From Urechis unicinctus (lineage: Eukaryota; Annelida; Polychaeta; Xenopneusta; Urechidae), in NCBI GenBank assembly GCA_034190875.2, contig CM067348.1:41359904-41423903 (forward strand): a DNA stretch of 64,000 bases. Reading direction: 5' to 3'. Under the pieces are notes generated by a model. That model was not told the DNA's origin, ran no database searches, and saw only the letters and a program-made list of their open reading frames with translations. Positions 40,991 through 53,939 of this stretch are shown in pieces (position 1 is the first letter of the stretch; the number at the start of each line of letters is the position of its first letter). The translations under genes were made by a program, and so were the position numbers.

Positions 40991-42458
40991 TTTATCCTCA
41001 TTATCGTAATCATCCGCAGTGAAATAAATATTATTTTACCGCGTGTATCATTTTCAGCACTCCGATCATTCTGCGACATATTTTCTGTAAAAATTGCCAC
41101 TGCGAAATATATATTATTTCTGTTATTTGATGTGCATCCGGGATACTCGTTTTTAATCCTTATCTTCACACACACGCACACATACACACACACACACTCA
41201 TGCACACACACGCACATAAACACAAACACTCACGCACTCAAACACGCACATGCGCATTTACGAACCCATTGATAAGTCCCCTAAAAGACGTTCATTCTGA
41301 CATGGACAATAATTATAAGCTATGAATTATTTGAATGGGTTGCGGTTATTACTTCCCAGCCGGCGTTACAATAATTGTCTGCAATCCAAAGCTTAGCGAA
41401 CGTTAACAATTTGCAACAACTTCACTATGGATAGTTAAGCTCCTTTATCGTGTTATGTCAATACCCTATATAATGCCATTTTAATGCCATTTCATTTATG
41501 AATGCGATGCTGGATACCAATTTCGTTTGCGCTTGCTATATTCCCATCCCGTAGAATATATCCTCGCCGGGCATTTTCTTTCTGGAACTTCTGGTGTTGT
41601 AGATGATGCAAATATAACGTTTGATTAAATTCTGTATAACATGTAGATGTAGGGGTATGTGTATGAACCAGAGCAAACCTGTCCTAGATAAATCCTATCA
41701 CACTAGAGTGAAATCGCTCCATACTACGGATAATCTCGCTGCTCTATCGCTGGTATTCGATATCCCTCATTACACGATGTATTGCGAAGTGATATTTAAC
41801 AACTTATGTTAATGTACTGTCAATTATTATGTTCTACTAAAGGTAGTCTGCCACAATTATTTCATAAATTTAACGCCAGGGAATTAATTACATGCGGTGA
41901 TCACCCTTCTATTCTTTCCGCATCATAAATGTTCGCAGCAATTACTCACATACACAAGCAACTGAACTTGTCATACTCTGCTGTCACATATATACCTGCT
42001 GATTGCTGAAACTAACAACAGGAGGTATCATTATGTCCGCTTTTGTAGGCAGGAGTTAAGATGGCATCAATGCAAACGCGGGTCATTTTAGGTCGCCCAT
42101 TGGGCTGAATATCCGCTCATTAGCGGAATGTACCTTGCAATACGAAAGGTAACCATTCACTCCAATTACGACTGCTCTACCGCTTGAACAGTCTGGCGTT
42201 GTTACCATATCTGACTCCTTCTGATTGCCTGCAATATCGCGCTGTATACGTGGATCAGTTAGTATTATCGGGGGGATAACCTCTGCTTCATCGGTACTAG
42301 TCAAATGAAGGCGTAAAGAGATTCCATCACTATTCCAGTAGTCATCGACATCATGTCTATACTAAATCCCCGATTACTTTTTCAGATAAATCGTCAATTA
42401 TAACAACATATATTTTGAACATGCAGTTTTGACACTTATAGGGTTTATTTAAAATAAC
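40991..42458. other. Non-coding apart from a CA microsatellite
   Basis: It holds the CA/CACG repeat at 41166-41252 and open frames of about 60-85 codons without recognisable motifs. I see no gene in it. Confidence 0.5.
41166..41252. repeat. (CA)n microsatellite
   Basis: A CA dinucleotide tract with CG and TA interruptions. The opposite-strand frame encodes a meaningless Val-Cys repeat. Confidence 0.9.
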
Positions 42459-42462
42459 GCAG

Positions 42463-42933
42463 TGAAACATTAAGGAATAGCGGCAGACTGATAATTTTGA
42501 AGAAGTAGTGATTGCATTGCCAAAATCAATGTGTGATATATCGACCACGGCTGAATGAACAAAGTTGATCTTCAGTATCAGCAAGAGTACATGTTTAAGA
42601 ATCATCACAGTTTTACATATATACGCAGTAACTTTGGTGAATGCTATATTTAGATAAAATATATAAATCCATATACGTGAAACATTAGATGGGAATGGGA
42701 GAGCGGCAGACTGATGATAATAAATTTGTATAAGAAGTAGTGATTGCATTGGCCATATATATATGTGTGTTTATATATATATATATATATTTATATAAAT
42801 GCAATGTGTATATATATGATATATCGACCACGGCTGAATGAACAAAGTTAGAGATATACGAGAGACAGATAGATATAGATATATTTATAATCTCAGTATC
42901 AGCAGAGTACATGTTTAAGAATCATCACAGTAA

Positions 42934-42943
<10 letters not shown>
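42463..42943 (+). repeat. Direct duplication; second copy invaded by TA tracts
   Basis: Copy 1 (42463-42624) and copy 2 (42677-42943) share gtgaaacatt, agcggcagactgat, gaagtagtgattgcattg, atatcgaccacggctgaatg and catgtttaagaatcatcac in the same order. Copy 2 has two extra blocks. One is a TA/TG microsatellite at 42755-42821 placed exactly where copy 1 is continuous. The other is an AGAGA/TAGATA-type block at about 42850-42890. Confidence 0.85.
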
Positions 42944-45464
<2,521 letters not shown>

Positions 45465-45694
45465 AGTGTAAGACGTGCCTCTTCACACCCCGTGTTTTGA
45501 CGTAAGGACGACGTTGCTGACGTTAGAAGCTATTGCGCAATATATTTTTTCGCTGACAGATCATTTCGGATTCGGTGCACGGTATTTCCTTATCATTTTG
45601 CTGACCTTAGCAACCTCATGTGATGGATGTGAGGTATTTGGGTGAGGTCATTGGCGAGGGATATGTCGCAAGTTGTTTATTGAGAAGGAGTTTG
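45465..45694 (+). repeat. Polinton left terminal inverted repeat
   Basis: Reverse complement of 56232-56425 with few mismatches over gtaagac, tcttcacacccc, ttttgacgtaa, gctgacgttagaagc, attttgctgaccttagcaac, ctcatgtgatggatgtg and gttgtttattgagaaggag. It contains about 36 extra bases (45531-45566, tattgcgcaa onward) that the right end lacks. The inverted similarity resumes in pieces up to about 45941. Confidence 0.9.
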
Positions 45695-46035
45695 TAAATG
45701 GCTATTAAATGTCAATAAGCAGTGATGGTGTTGAAAGATTGAGATGTCAAGGGTAGTGTTATTATTAACTTGGCGTGAGTATTCACCTCTTTCTCTTAAT
45801 ATGAAGACGTTCTTTATGAGGTTATTAGTAGCTATTAACTTCCTCTATCCCATGACATGAGGTGATATATTGAATCGTATATCAACTCTCCTCGGATATT
45901 TCGTCAAGGTGATGAGCTTAACTTAGTGATACCTCATGTCAGCTGTTGCTCTGGAGTTTGTAGATGGCCATTAATTTCCTCTAGTCTGGTAATAGAGTGA
46001 TAATCGGTGGTGTTGTTGATAGATTGGAGTCTACT
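45688..46035 (+). repeat. Degenerate subterminal repeats inside the left end
   Basis: The sequence starting ggagtttgtaaatggctatta (45688) recurs at 45953 (ggagtttgtagatggccatta). Both lead into a block with ggtgttg and agattg, and a third partial copy lies near 45830. The palindromic pair tgacatgaggt (45854) and acctcatgtca (45931) sits between them; the latter matches the right inner end at 56101-56116. No open frame of note. Confidence 0.65.
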
Positions 46036-46742
46036 GACAAGTGAAACCTCTATACACAAGCTACTTTGCGTAGTATGTCTGTAGATTGAAGTTTTCATGT
46101 GAATGAAACTTAATAGCATATGAGTATTCAATTACATACGAGGGAAAATGACAGGAGACTTGCCATCATATACTGAATACATTTAACTTGAAGTGTGTTC
46201 TAACTCTTATAACGCCACAAAGAAACAGATGAATTGCGGTAATTTCTCTTGTCAGTAAACAACAATCAAATGTTATCGACACCTCATGTTGTCCAGAATG
46301 CCGACGATTTTGGCAGGGCTATGGATGAAATAACACAAACAGACATTTTAATCTACGCCCAGAACCAACGGTTGGATTTGAAATGGAGGGTGGAGGAAGT
46401 GAATAATTTGACCGTCTTTGTGAACCCAATCGATGATCACGCGATCGTCTACCCACCACCTGTTATGCCGGAACACCTGAAAAGAAACAGAGCCATCAAC
46501 TTGTTAGAGCAAAGTCTAAAAACGGGTAAACCATATCAAGACCGATTGTGCTTTATCAGGGCACTGGCCTTACACAGAGGAGCGAAAAGAGAGTCTAGAG
46601 AACACAGCTGAAACATTGCGAAAGACTGCTTGCCCAAAACAAAAGAAAAAAAACATTCGCGGGTGTACCTCTTGAAGATGTCGAAAGACTAACAAAACAA
46701 TTTAAAGTGAACATCACCGTGTACACGCTAGACGAGAATCAA

Positions 46743-46856
46743 GTAAGTGTGTCTTGTAGTGATTAAACAGAAGTAACAGCATAAACGATGTAATCATTGG
46801 ATATCGAAATCGAAATATGAGAAACGGATGTGATCGTTTTGTTATTTGTGTTTCAG
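46743..46856 (+). other. Probable spliceosomal intron 1 of pPolB
   Basis: Donor gtaagtgtg at 46743 and acceptor tttcag ending at 46856 (114 bp). The flanking exons join in phase 0, passing from the block TVYTLDENQ into VVTLVMRMRTKF, both polymerase sequence. The intervening bases carry stops in the polymerase frame. Splicing is inferred from sites and frame only. Confidence 0.75.
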
Positions 46857-48805
46857 GTAGTTACTTTGGTCATGCGAATGCGTACAAAATTTGCCCCTAC
46901 CTTGAAATTGAACCTGCACGAAAATCACTTAAGTTACATAAAAAACTTTGACCTTTATAACAAATCATACATTTGTGGTACCTGTCTGAAGCTGTGGAAA
47001 AGTGAGAAAAAATTACATCGCCACAAAAACAAATGTACTGTGGAAACGAAATACAAGTACCCAGGGGGTGCTTTTCATCTACCACCCACTGTCTTCGAAG
47101 AGTTACGGGACGAAGGAATCGACATAGAAGACGGTATTTACCCTTAGAGAGCCACCTATGATTTTGAAAGTTATTTTGGAGAAGACAACCTACCTATCAA
47201 TTCGCCCAAAGTCACCTGGGATCAAAAGCATGTGTCGTTATCAGTGAGTGTATGCAGCAATGTACCTGATTATACAGAACAAAAATGCTTTGTAACGGAA
47301 GGAAACATTGATTGACAGGATGATGATGTACATCGAGGAGATATCAAACTGATGCTTGCTCAATACGAAGCTACCCTAATCCAGTTACAAGAGAAAATCG
47401 ATGAAGCCCATTAACGGGACCCGGTCGCCAAGGGAGATCACCCATTGCTGAAATTTCACAGCGAATTTGACAACTATTTACACGTATTACCGTTAGGCGG
47501 ATTCAACTCATGGAATTATGACCTCAACGTTTTGAAAATACCGCTGACTACTTACCTGCAAGAATATTCAACACTCAAGTATACCATCAAACGAAATAAC
47601 TAGTTAATGGCTGAATGTCAAGAAGCGTGGGAAGCAGGTCATATGCTGACTTTTAAAGACTTTTTGATATATGACAACAATTTAGATGTCGAACCGTTTC
47701 TGGAAGCCATAGAGAAACAGAGTTGTTTTTGCAGTGAGAGAGGTATAGATATGTTGAAGGATGGAATATCAGTACCTGGATTAACCATGCGATCTTTGTT
47801 TCAAGACTTGGAAGATTATTTTACCTTACCCGACAAAAAAAAACATCTATTGGTTGATAAAAAATGGAATAGTGGGCGGACCCTCAATCATCTTTCATCG
47901 TTACAACGAAAAGGGAAAAACTTACATCTGGCGTGAACGAAAATGAAGCGAAGTTGTGTGAAGGAATCGTGGGTTACGATGCCAAAGCATTGTATCTGTG
48001 GGCGTTGTCTCAACCCATGCCAGCCAACTTTCCAACCCGACGTCACGCGCCTGAGTTTAAAACGATACAGATCTGAAAAGGTGGCGTTGCGGATGAATGG
48101 TTGGCATGGATAGCACATAGCTCACAAAACCAAATACAACACCGACTAAACCAAGGGGAAAAAAGAATAGGAGCCCGGCGAATTCCCGTAGATGATTGCT
48201 GCGAAGAAACACAAACAGTGTATCAGTTTCACGGATGTGTATGGCATTGTTGTCCGCGTCTGAAATTGACCCATTGAGAGGATTAGTCTATGAAGTCATA
48301 GCTGTGTGGGAATGTGAATGGACGAAAAAACGGAAAACAGACCCTCACATAAAAGCGTTCAAGTACAGTCAACCTCAACCACCCCGAGCCGCTTTGACAG
48401 AAAAACAGCTCATAGCCAATATACATGACTATTTTAGTGAGATGACCCCTATATTCAAAAACATTGAACTGACACGAGATGTAATCGGACCCTTTACGCG
48501 AGACTTTGCCGAACAACGGGACATTATGAAAGTGAGTACACTAGGTGACAAGGGGCGTGGGGATCATAAGGAATTTTGTTGCGATCATTATGATGTCATA
48601 ACGGTTTTTATTCATTATTTTCATATAAACGGATTGGCGGACGTTGATAGGGATCTACAAAGGTGTGAAAATATTGCTTGCTAGCCCACTACAGAAATGG
48701 TACTTGGAACATGGTCTAGTAATCACAAAGATATACCAAACACTGGAATATGAACCCACAGCCTGTTTCAAAAGATTTGCCGAGACCGTATCAGACACCA
48801 GACAT

Positions 48806-48884
48806 GTACGAATACACGAATGTAGTTAAATGTTACATTCGTTTAAGCATTGTATTTTTTGATAATGTTCTTGTTTGTGTGTAG
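48806..48884 (+). other. Possible intron 2 of pPolB
   Basis: Conserved polymerase sequence is interrupted between VSDTRH and CGDVDPSQ. The gap ends with a pyrimidine/TG-rich tract and ag at 48884. The donor is the weaker gtacga at 48806, so the exact 5' edge is uncertain, and an alternative donor a few codons later is possible. Confidence 0.5.
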
Positions 48885-48957
48885 ACGTGCGGTGATGTTG
48901 ATCCCAGTCAGACCGTTATAGCCGAAACCTTTAAACTACTTGGACATTCGGCATATG

Positions 48958-49073
48958 GTAAATACACTAAAATGTATTTATTTAATTGTTTTTCCAAATT
49001 TATTTCAATTTTGTGATTTGAAGAAGAAAACAAAATACCCGTCAAGTGCTTATATGTTTTTCTATGTTTGTAG
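48958..49073 (+). other. Probable intron 3 of pPolB
   Basis: Donor gtaaatac at 48958 and acceptor tatgtttgtag ending at 49073 (116 bp). The intron splits the Gly codon of motif B (GHSAYG, then K). The duplicated gtaaatg at the acceptor restores the glycine-lysine reading exactly. The interval contains stops. Confidence 0.75.
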
Positions 49074-49992
49074 GTAAATGCGTCTTGGATAAAACTAAAC
49101 ACTGTGATGTCAGATACGCCGACCATCGAGAGGGTAAGAAATTGATTAATGACAAAAGATTCATAGCCTTAAAACGAATTAACCCACAACCTGTTTGAAT
49201 TCGACATGGCAAAAACCACCATTGATCTCAACTTACCCCAACAAATAGGCTATTTTGTTTATCAATACCCCAAATTAAGAATGCTTGAATTTTACTATGA
49301 TTTTATTGACAAGTATGTCACAAGATCTGATTCTGACTATGTACAGATGGACACTGATAGAAGTTATATTGCCCTTAGTAGTAATCATCTAATGGATATC
49401 ATCAAACCCAATATGAAAGAACAATTTTACCGAGATTACGCTAAGTGGTTGTCAGCTGTAGCGTGTGATGATCACACCAACAACTTTATACAGTGTAAAA
49501 CGAACGGAACACCGTGGGAACTTAACCGTGCTGTGTGACCCGCCAAAATATTATAAACGTACTCCGGGGTTATTTAAAGAGGAGTGGAGTGGAGATGGTT
49601 TTATCAGACTGTGCAGTAAAACCTATTATTGTTATGGAACTACGGATAAAGCCTGTAAAGGACTCAATAAACTTCAAAACGAACTGAACAAGGAGAAATG
49701 TATGAATGTGCAGAGAGAACAAAAATCGGGTCGCAGTGTGAACAGTGGTTTTCGCGTTAAGAACAAACAAAATGTATTCGCAAATTACAGATGGATAAAG
49801 TTATTTTTACCCCAAGAAAATTGAGAGTTCAGATGGTGTAAGCACTAAACCGTTGGATGTGTGATACGTGAATATGCTATTTAAGAAATTGATATGTGTT
49901 ATTATGTTATAAATTGAAGCTAAGGTATTGTGTAATTAATGGATGTGCGCTCTGTAAGAGATTAATGTTTAAATGCTGTGTGAGAAACTAAG

Positions 49993-50031
49993 AATAAAAA
50001 CATCGTACATTTTCAACATGCGTTGTTTATT
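49993..50031. terminator. Converging polyadenylation signals
   Basis: AATAAA at 49993-49998, about 170 bases after the pPolB frame ends, and its reverse complement at 50026-50031 at the end of the protease gene. This fits tail-to-tail transcripts from the two strands. AATAAA is common in AT-rich DNA, so the call rests mainly on position. Confidence 0.45.
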
Positions 50032-50432
50032 TACCTTGAATTAAACATGTCACCAGCTTATCGTTGGTTGAATAACCGTCGGTAAATATAGCCAGCAATT
50101 GGTTCAAACTTATTCCACGACATCGTCTCTATAAATAATACAAACAGTAAAGTCCTAAAGTACTGGAATTGAAGTCTTGTAATGTCTTAGAATTATAAGT
50201 CCAGCTCACACAATGCTTGTTCTAGTACTTCGCAAATACGTCATGAATAGAAAATAGTCTATAAGAATCAAAATATTCGCCTCTTTTATTATGATCAATG
50301 AAAATAGCGACCCAGTGCTCGCCTTTTTTGGAAGCGGGATCGGTGTTACAAAAAAAAACCGCTGGGGTAATTGACAGTAGCTCGAGTGAAAGCGTCTTTT
50401 TGTAAGAGCTTGTGTAATTGTCTGGTATCCAT
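50027..50432 (-). pseudogene. Adenain-like cysteine protease, broken
   Basis: Maturation protease that cleaves capsid precursors in this virus group. The frame is masked by damage, so it shows only when reading across breaks. Start: ATG at 50432, giving MDTRQLHKLL. Catalytic region: NTDPASKKGEHWVAIF (the His of GEHW, residue about 39), then GEYFDSY with the acidic residue, then STLGLYCLYYL holding the presumed catalytic Cys (in GLYC), followed by RRCRGISLNQLL. End: TAA at 50027-50029. Length about 134 codons, at the short end for the family. Breaks: one extra base in an A-run near 50350, a TAG at 50222-50224 and another TAG near 50124. It starts 3 bases after the capsid gene stop, in the same orientation, as part of a late cluster. 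Confidence 0.85.
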
Positions 50433-50434
50433 TG

Positions 50435-51742
50435 TTAGGCAGCGTAATCAAACAGAACGTTACGCTTTCGGTCAATTTGAATCATATTTTCAAATTCAGC
50501 CTGCACAATAACATTGATAGTACGTTCTAGGGACTTACCAAAACACATTTCCAAGCGCACGTTTCCTTGTTTCAACAAATTAAAATGAGTGCCGCTATCA
50601 GCCAGGTAGGGGGTCAGATCAAAAGCGAATAGTGTATAGCCATTAGGATAATCACTCCATCTTATGGCATTGCCTTTGTCTTGGTAGAGTTGTCCAGTGC
50701 TAATGAATAAATTAGCATAACTGCGGGTGTATATATGGTGATTGAAATCTAGTTGTAAAGGTTTAGCGGGTACTTGTTGCCCGTCAACGTACAGAGCTAA
50801 AAAATGTGAGGTTGTTATGCTTAAATTTGAAGGGGTTCTGAGTGTAATCACCTTGATCGCCCTACTATCAAAACTTCCGACTGCAATTCGTTTGGGTAGC
50901 TGTCCCAAAAATAAATTTTCTTGATTGATCGTCATAGTTCCTTGAGATGCAGAAAATACTTTGGTTTCTATGCGTCTTATGCGGTATTTAGCTGGGTTTT
51001 GTTTAAAAGCCTTTATGTGGGCTAGTTGCATGGTGGGATTCAACTTTATTTTGCGTATGAATAAGGTCACGGATTGCAGGACTATTATAGGGGCAAACCC
51101 AGGATTGGCCATAAGAGCAAAAGTGTCACCGCTGCATACTAATCGCAACTTCAAATCCACACTGTTTAATAGTTAGAGTTCTTGACAAAATAAATCTAAA
51201 TGTAATTTGCACATCATATCCACAATGCGTCTCTCTCGAGCTCGTTTCTTTCAAGTTATCATCCCCTCATTGTCAGTACCACCCAGGGCGTCCATGTGTT
51301 TTGGGGTGTCTTTGTACCATAAACTAGCTGTTAACTGAGAGTTTTTGGCTTCTGAACCATGGCTCAATAGCGTTTCCATATAAGCGCGATACGGATAGGT
51401 GTTTGTGGAGGAGGATACAAGTTTCTTGTTGAGAGAGACATCGACTTGGGAAAATAGTGAGTGTAACCATATGTTAACGGGTGCTACAGCACTATCAGCC
51501 TCAAAAACCTCCCCATCCTTTTTCACAACTTTTGCATTCACTTGTAAATACGTGTCGTTCAGATCGATAAAATCATCACCCGAACCACTAATGTAGAATT
51601 CGACTGGACACAAACCTAAAGCAGCTACCAGATGGAATTCGATCCACGATCCATGATTGACACTGCTTTGAGTTGGGGGAATCGAAAACAGCACTTATTC
51701 ACTTTAGACGCTGGGACAAGATTGGGGGTGTACAAGAGCCAT
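50435..51742 (-). pseudogene. Major capsid protein (double jelly-roll type), four premature stops
   Basis: Builds the icosahedral shell; related to the double jelly-roll capsid proteins of the Polinton/adenovirus lineage, often annotated in animal genomes as F54H12.2-like. One frame of 436 codons runs from ATG 51742 (MALVHPQSCPSV) to TAA at 50435. It is colinear with no frameshift but carries two early TAA codons (51704-51706, 51695-51697), a TGA near 51250 and a TAA near 51172. Visible conserved stretches: FSIPPTQSSVNHGSWIEF, PVEFYISGSGDDFIDLNDTY, PVNIWLHSLFSQVDVSLN and SSTNTYPYRAYMETLLS in the first half; QPLQLDF-like strands, YRIRRIETKVF and VRLEMCFGKSLERTINVIV in the second. It lies between the pX-like gene and the protease, consistent with a structural-gene block. 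Confidence 0.92.
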
Positions 51743-51814
51743 GATCTAACCGAAAATATCCTTTGACAACCTCCGAGTTGTTCCACGAAGACGGCGTGAA
51801 CTACTGCTCCTACC

Positions 51815-52151
51815 TCATATGAGTCGTTTTATAGAGACTGGTGGTTGGCGACGCGGTTGTTTGGGTGGAACTATTTGATCGAACACTTCCTCTCCGGTTT
51901 GTTACAATCATTTCTTAGCCGTCTGTTTCAGAGACTTCCCTCCCAACAAATCTCCAACCACCCTCACTCCTGTTTTCAAGGCATGTTTTTTTAACGACAG
52001 GTACAACTTTTTGAACCAGCGGTAACACCATTTTAGCCAGACCACAAAACACGTTACCAAGTCCATGCCCACGCTGACTCCTTGCACCGGAAAACATGGG
52101 GAGTCCACCACCCGCTTGGTACAGGTAAGACAGTGTGTAAATATCAGCCAT
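51815..52151 (-). pseudogene. pX-like virion core protein, broken
   Basis: A small basic glycine-rich protein like the adenovirus pX-type core/minor virion proteins found in Polintons. Start ATG 52151: MADIYTLSYLYQAGGGLPMF, then a Gly/Arg-rich segment (SQRGHGLGNV), a hydrophobic amphipathic stretch (LAKMVLPLVQK) and a Lys-rich region. The frame shifts near 52000 and continues as LKKHALKTGVRVVGDLLGGK to TAKK, where TGA and TAA (51908-51900 area) interrupt before QTGEEVFDQIVPPKQPRR. The last stop is at 51815-51817. The start follows the minor capsid stop by 5 bases. The role is assigned by position and composition more than by catalytic residues. Confidence 0.75.
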
Positions 52152-52156
52152 GCTTT

Positions 52157-52978
52157 TCAAAATATATCTTTCTTGGTTTTACGGAAATGTAATGTCACTG
52201 TCACTTTACCAGATTCAAATGGAATGGATCGACCTGGGTCATCTCTTATATGGATTTCTATAGTAGAAAAAGTCTTGGTGGCTATCGGGTAATAAAATAT
52301 CTGTTTATATGTGGTTTGATCAACTGCCCGCGATGATTGTGATCGATTGGAATAATACACAGAACGGTAACCACGGTGTCTCCTACCACCTGAACTTCGA
52401 TGAGATTGCAATAGACATAATGTCCGTACAAGCCTCAATCAGGGTCAAAAATGTGCTGACCGACTTGACTATTCTCATAAATCCCCATTTCAAATTCAAG
52501 TCGTTGGCGCAACCCCTTGTCCATGTAAACTACAACTGACTCATTGTCTAGGGTCATAGTAGATGTCTGTCGTGTTCAATTGTAGGTGAGACAAACTCGC
52601 TTCTCATTTTGCTCCTTTAACTTGGCTGCAAAGGCTTCTATCAACGATCCGGTCGTATAAAAACCAGGGGTAATGTGAAAATATTTTGGACAGGCCTCCG
52701 AAAATTTACCCACAATGTCATATCGCTCACTGCAACAGACATCTGGGAGATTGAGCGCACTAGCCATGTGATCCATGACGACAAACCCCTCGTCCTCAAT
52801 AACATTGTACCACGTGTAAGGGTACTGAATTTATGCTAATCCCACTATCCCAATTACCTTTTAATTGTATGGGTGTAGGCAATTGAGTAAAGTAATGTGT
52901 CAACGTGTTTTTGGGGTGATAATTCATTGAACTGTTGGAAGGCAGGGTCAGAAAGAAACTCACACGTCGATGTTCCAA
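52157..52978 (-). pseudogene. Minor capsid (penton-like) protein, broken
   Basis: Vertex protein of the capsid. N-terminal block from ATG 52978: FFLTLPSNSSMNYHPKNTLT, TQLPTPIQLKGNWDSGI; then, after a frameshift near 52840, YPYTWYNVIEDEGF. Middle: FHITPGFYTTGSLIEAFAAK (about 52610-52680). C-terminal block: GLYGHYVYCNLIEVQVVGD, STIEIHIRDD, GRSIPFESGKVTVTLHF and a basic end, stopping at 52157-52159. Frame changes or stops near 52840, 52595, 52480 and 52440 break it into three open pieces. The order of these blocks is characteristic of the Polinton minor capsid family. It lies immediately upstream of the pX-like gene. Confidence 0.88.
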
Positions 52979-53575
52979 AGTGGGGTTGGGAAGAATGTCC
53001 TACTTTAACCAGCAGAAGCCAAATTACTATCTCCTTTTCCGCTGATAGATTGTAGATCCTGACGTGTATATAAAATGGATTTGTGTGAAAAATACGACGG
53101 AATATCCCGACCAAATTTTACTTCTCTGATCTTTTTATCGTGTGATTTACAAACCGACCCAACTTATAACTGGTATGCAAAGTAGTCCTTTGGATAACCC
53201 TACACCACTTTTGATGTAGATTCCCTCTAATACTTCGTCATTATCATCCTTTATGTAAATTAAGCGTAAATCAAAACACTCCTCCCTCCAATTGGAAGTG
53301 CTTAAAAAAGTGGTTGACTGATCTGAAATTTACGAGGTCGTTTAACCCCATGATATAATGTCATGCCTGTGTCTGCTTGATTACTCTTATCGGGGTCGCT
53401 TGATGCTGCTATGATGTGAAACAGCCAGACCGGCTTCTGCCCCTTGTTTTAATATATTCTTTGATGTAGGTGGTTCAAAGCTATGCTCTTTGGTTTCTTT
53501 GATGTAGGTGGTGAAAAATCGAAACTGTCTCCCGTGATTATTTTTTTAGTGGTGTAAACACAGACGCTTCTATTC
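52979..53575 (-). other. Degraded interval between minor capsid and integrase
   Basis: About 600 bp where the missing part of the integrase or another viral gene should lie. A stretch near 53220-53300 is open for about 40 codons (IYIKDDNDEVLEGIYIKSG). An 86-codon frame at 52854-53114 overlaps the minor capsid start and looks like a shadow. A short direct repeat (tctttgatgtaggtgg) occurs at 53459 and 53498. I could not find the second and third catalytic residues of an integrase here. Confidence 0.45.
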
Positions 53576-53893
53576 TCAAAGGCTCGATAAAGGTCCCGTT
53601 TTATTTTTTAGACGCAATTTTATACAGGTCAAGAGAAATTTTATGTCTTGGTTCTGTTTGGCTAAGCGAGCTATGTCCACTAAATCGGCTTGCCATTGAT
53701 GGTCAATCCCCCCGACTATGACGCGTAGTCTTTGAAATCGACGACAGATTGGTTTATGTAATGTATAGGCATCTTGTTCACCCAGCCATTGTCTGGCTGC
53801 CTTTGTTTTCAGTTTTGTAGCCCTAACCAATGACTGCACCCCTCCATATGCGGCCGGTGCCTCGGGGTCGAAATACACACTTAACTTTTCCAT
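53576..53893 (-). pseudogene. Retroviral-type (DDE) integrase, N-terminal fragment with internal deletion
   Basis: Would insert the element DNA into the host chromosome. From ATG 53893: MEKLSVYFDPEAPAAYGGVQ, a helical segment (SLVRATKLKTKAARQWLGEQ), DAYTLHKPICRRF, then the start of the RNase H-like core IVGGIDHQWQADLVD, whose Asp in QADLVD is the first catalytic residue. After IKFLLTCI the sequence jumps to KLRLKNKTGP, omitting roughly a dozen residues that belong to the core. The frame then ends at 53576. The remaining core, including the second Asp and the Glu, is missing or unrecognisable, so this fragment cannot be active. It lies between the ATPase/tail fusion and the capsid genes on the same strand. 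Confidence 0.85.
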
Positions 53894-53939
53894 GACGTCC
53901 AGCCATGTGTCACAGCTTCCCCCTCACCAGGTCTTTTAT

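Larger units (their letters stand above)
46249..49824 (+). pseudogene. Protein-primed family B DNA polymerase (pPolB), broken, with probable introns
   Basis: Replicative polymerase of the element. Landmarks in order: N-terminal block ending DRLCFIRALALHRG (about 46540-46590); a Cys/His zinc-finger-like block with CGTCLKLW and HRHKNKC (about 46975-47040); exonuclease motif YDFESYF (about 47157); GFNSWNYDLN (about 47500); VPGLTMRSLF (about 47772); palm motif A, GYDAKALYLWAL (about 47973); FHGCVWH (about 48228); motif B, LLGHSAYGK (48936-49076 across an intron); motif C, MDTDRSYIAL (about 49347), where the residue after DTD is Arg instead of the usual Ser. The C-terminal end is EEWSGDGFIRLCSKTYYC and beyond. 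Breaks: frameshifts near 46600, 47310, 47930, 48250, 48650 and 49530; in-frame stops at about 47144 (TAG), 47412 (TAA) and 47601 (TAG). The span without introns is about 1,080 codons, normal for the family. A candidate acceptor (ttctcttgtcag) ends at 46253, so an upstream exon is possible. Confidence 0.93.

Noticed and set aside
48532-48650. Fourth polymerase intron starting at GTGAGT
   Set aside because: No acceptor restores the frame before IGIYKGVKILLA; a frameshift is as likely.
50435-51742. Alternative genetic code to explain in-frame stops in the capsid frame
   Set aside because: Both TAA and TGA occur there, TAG occurs in other genes, and those other genes also carry frameshifts; simple decay explains it.
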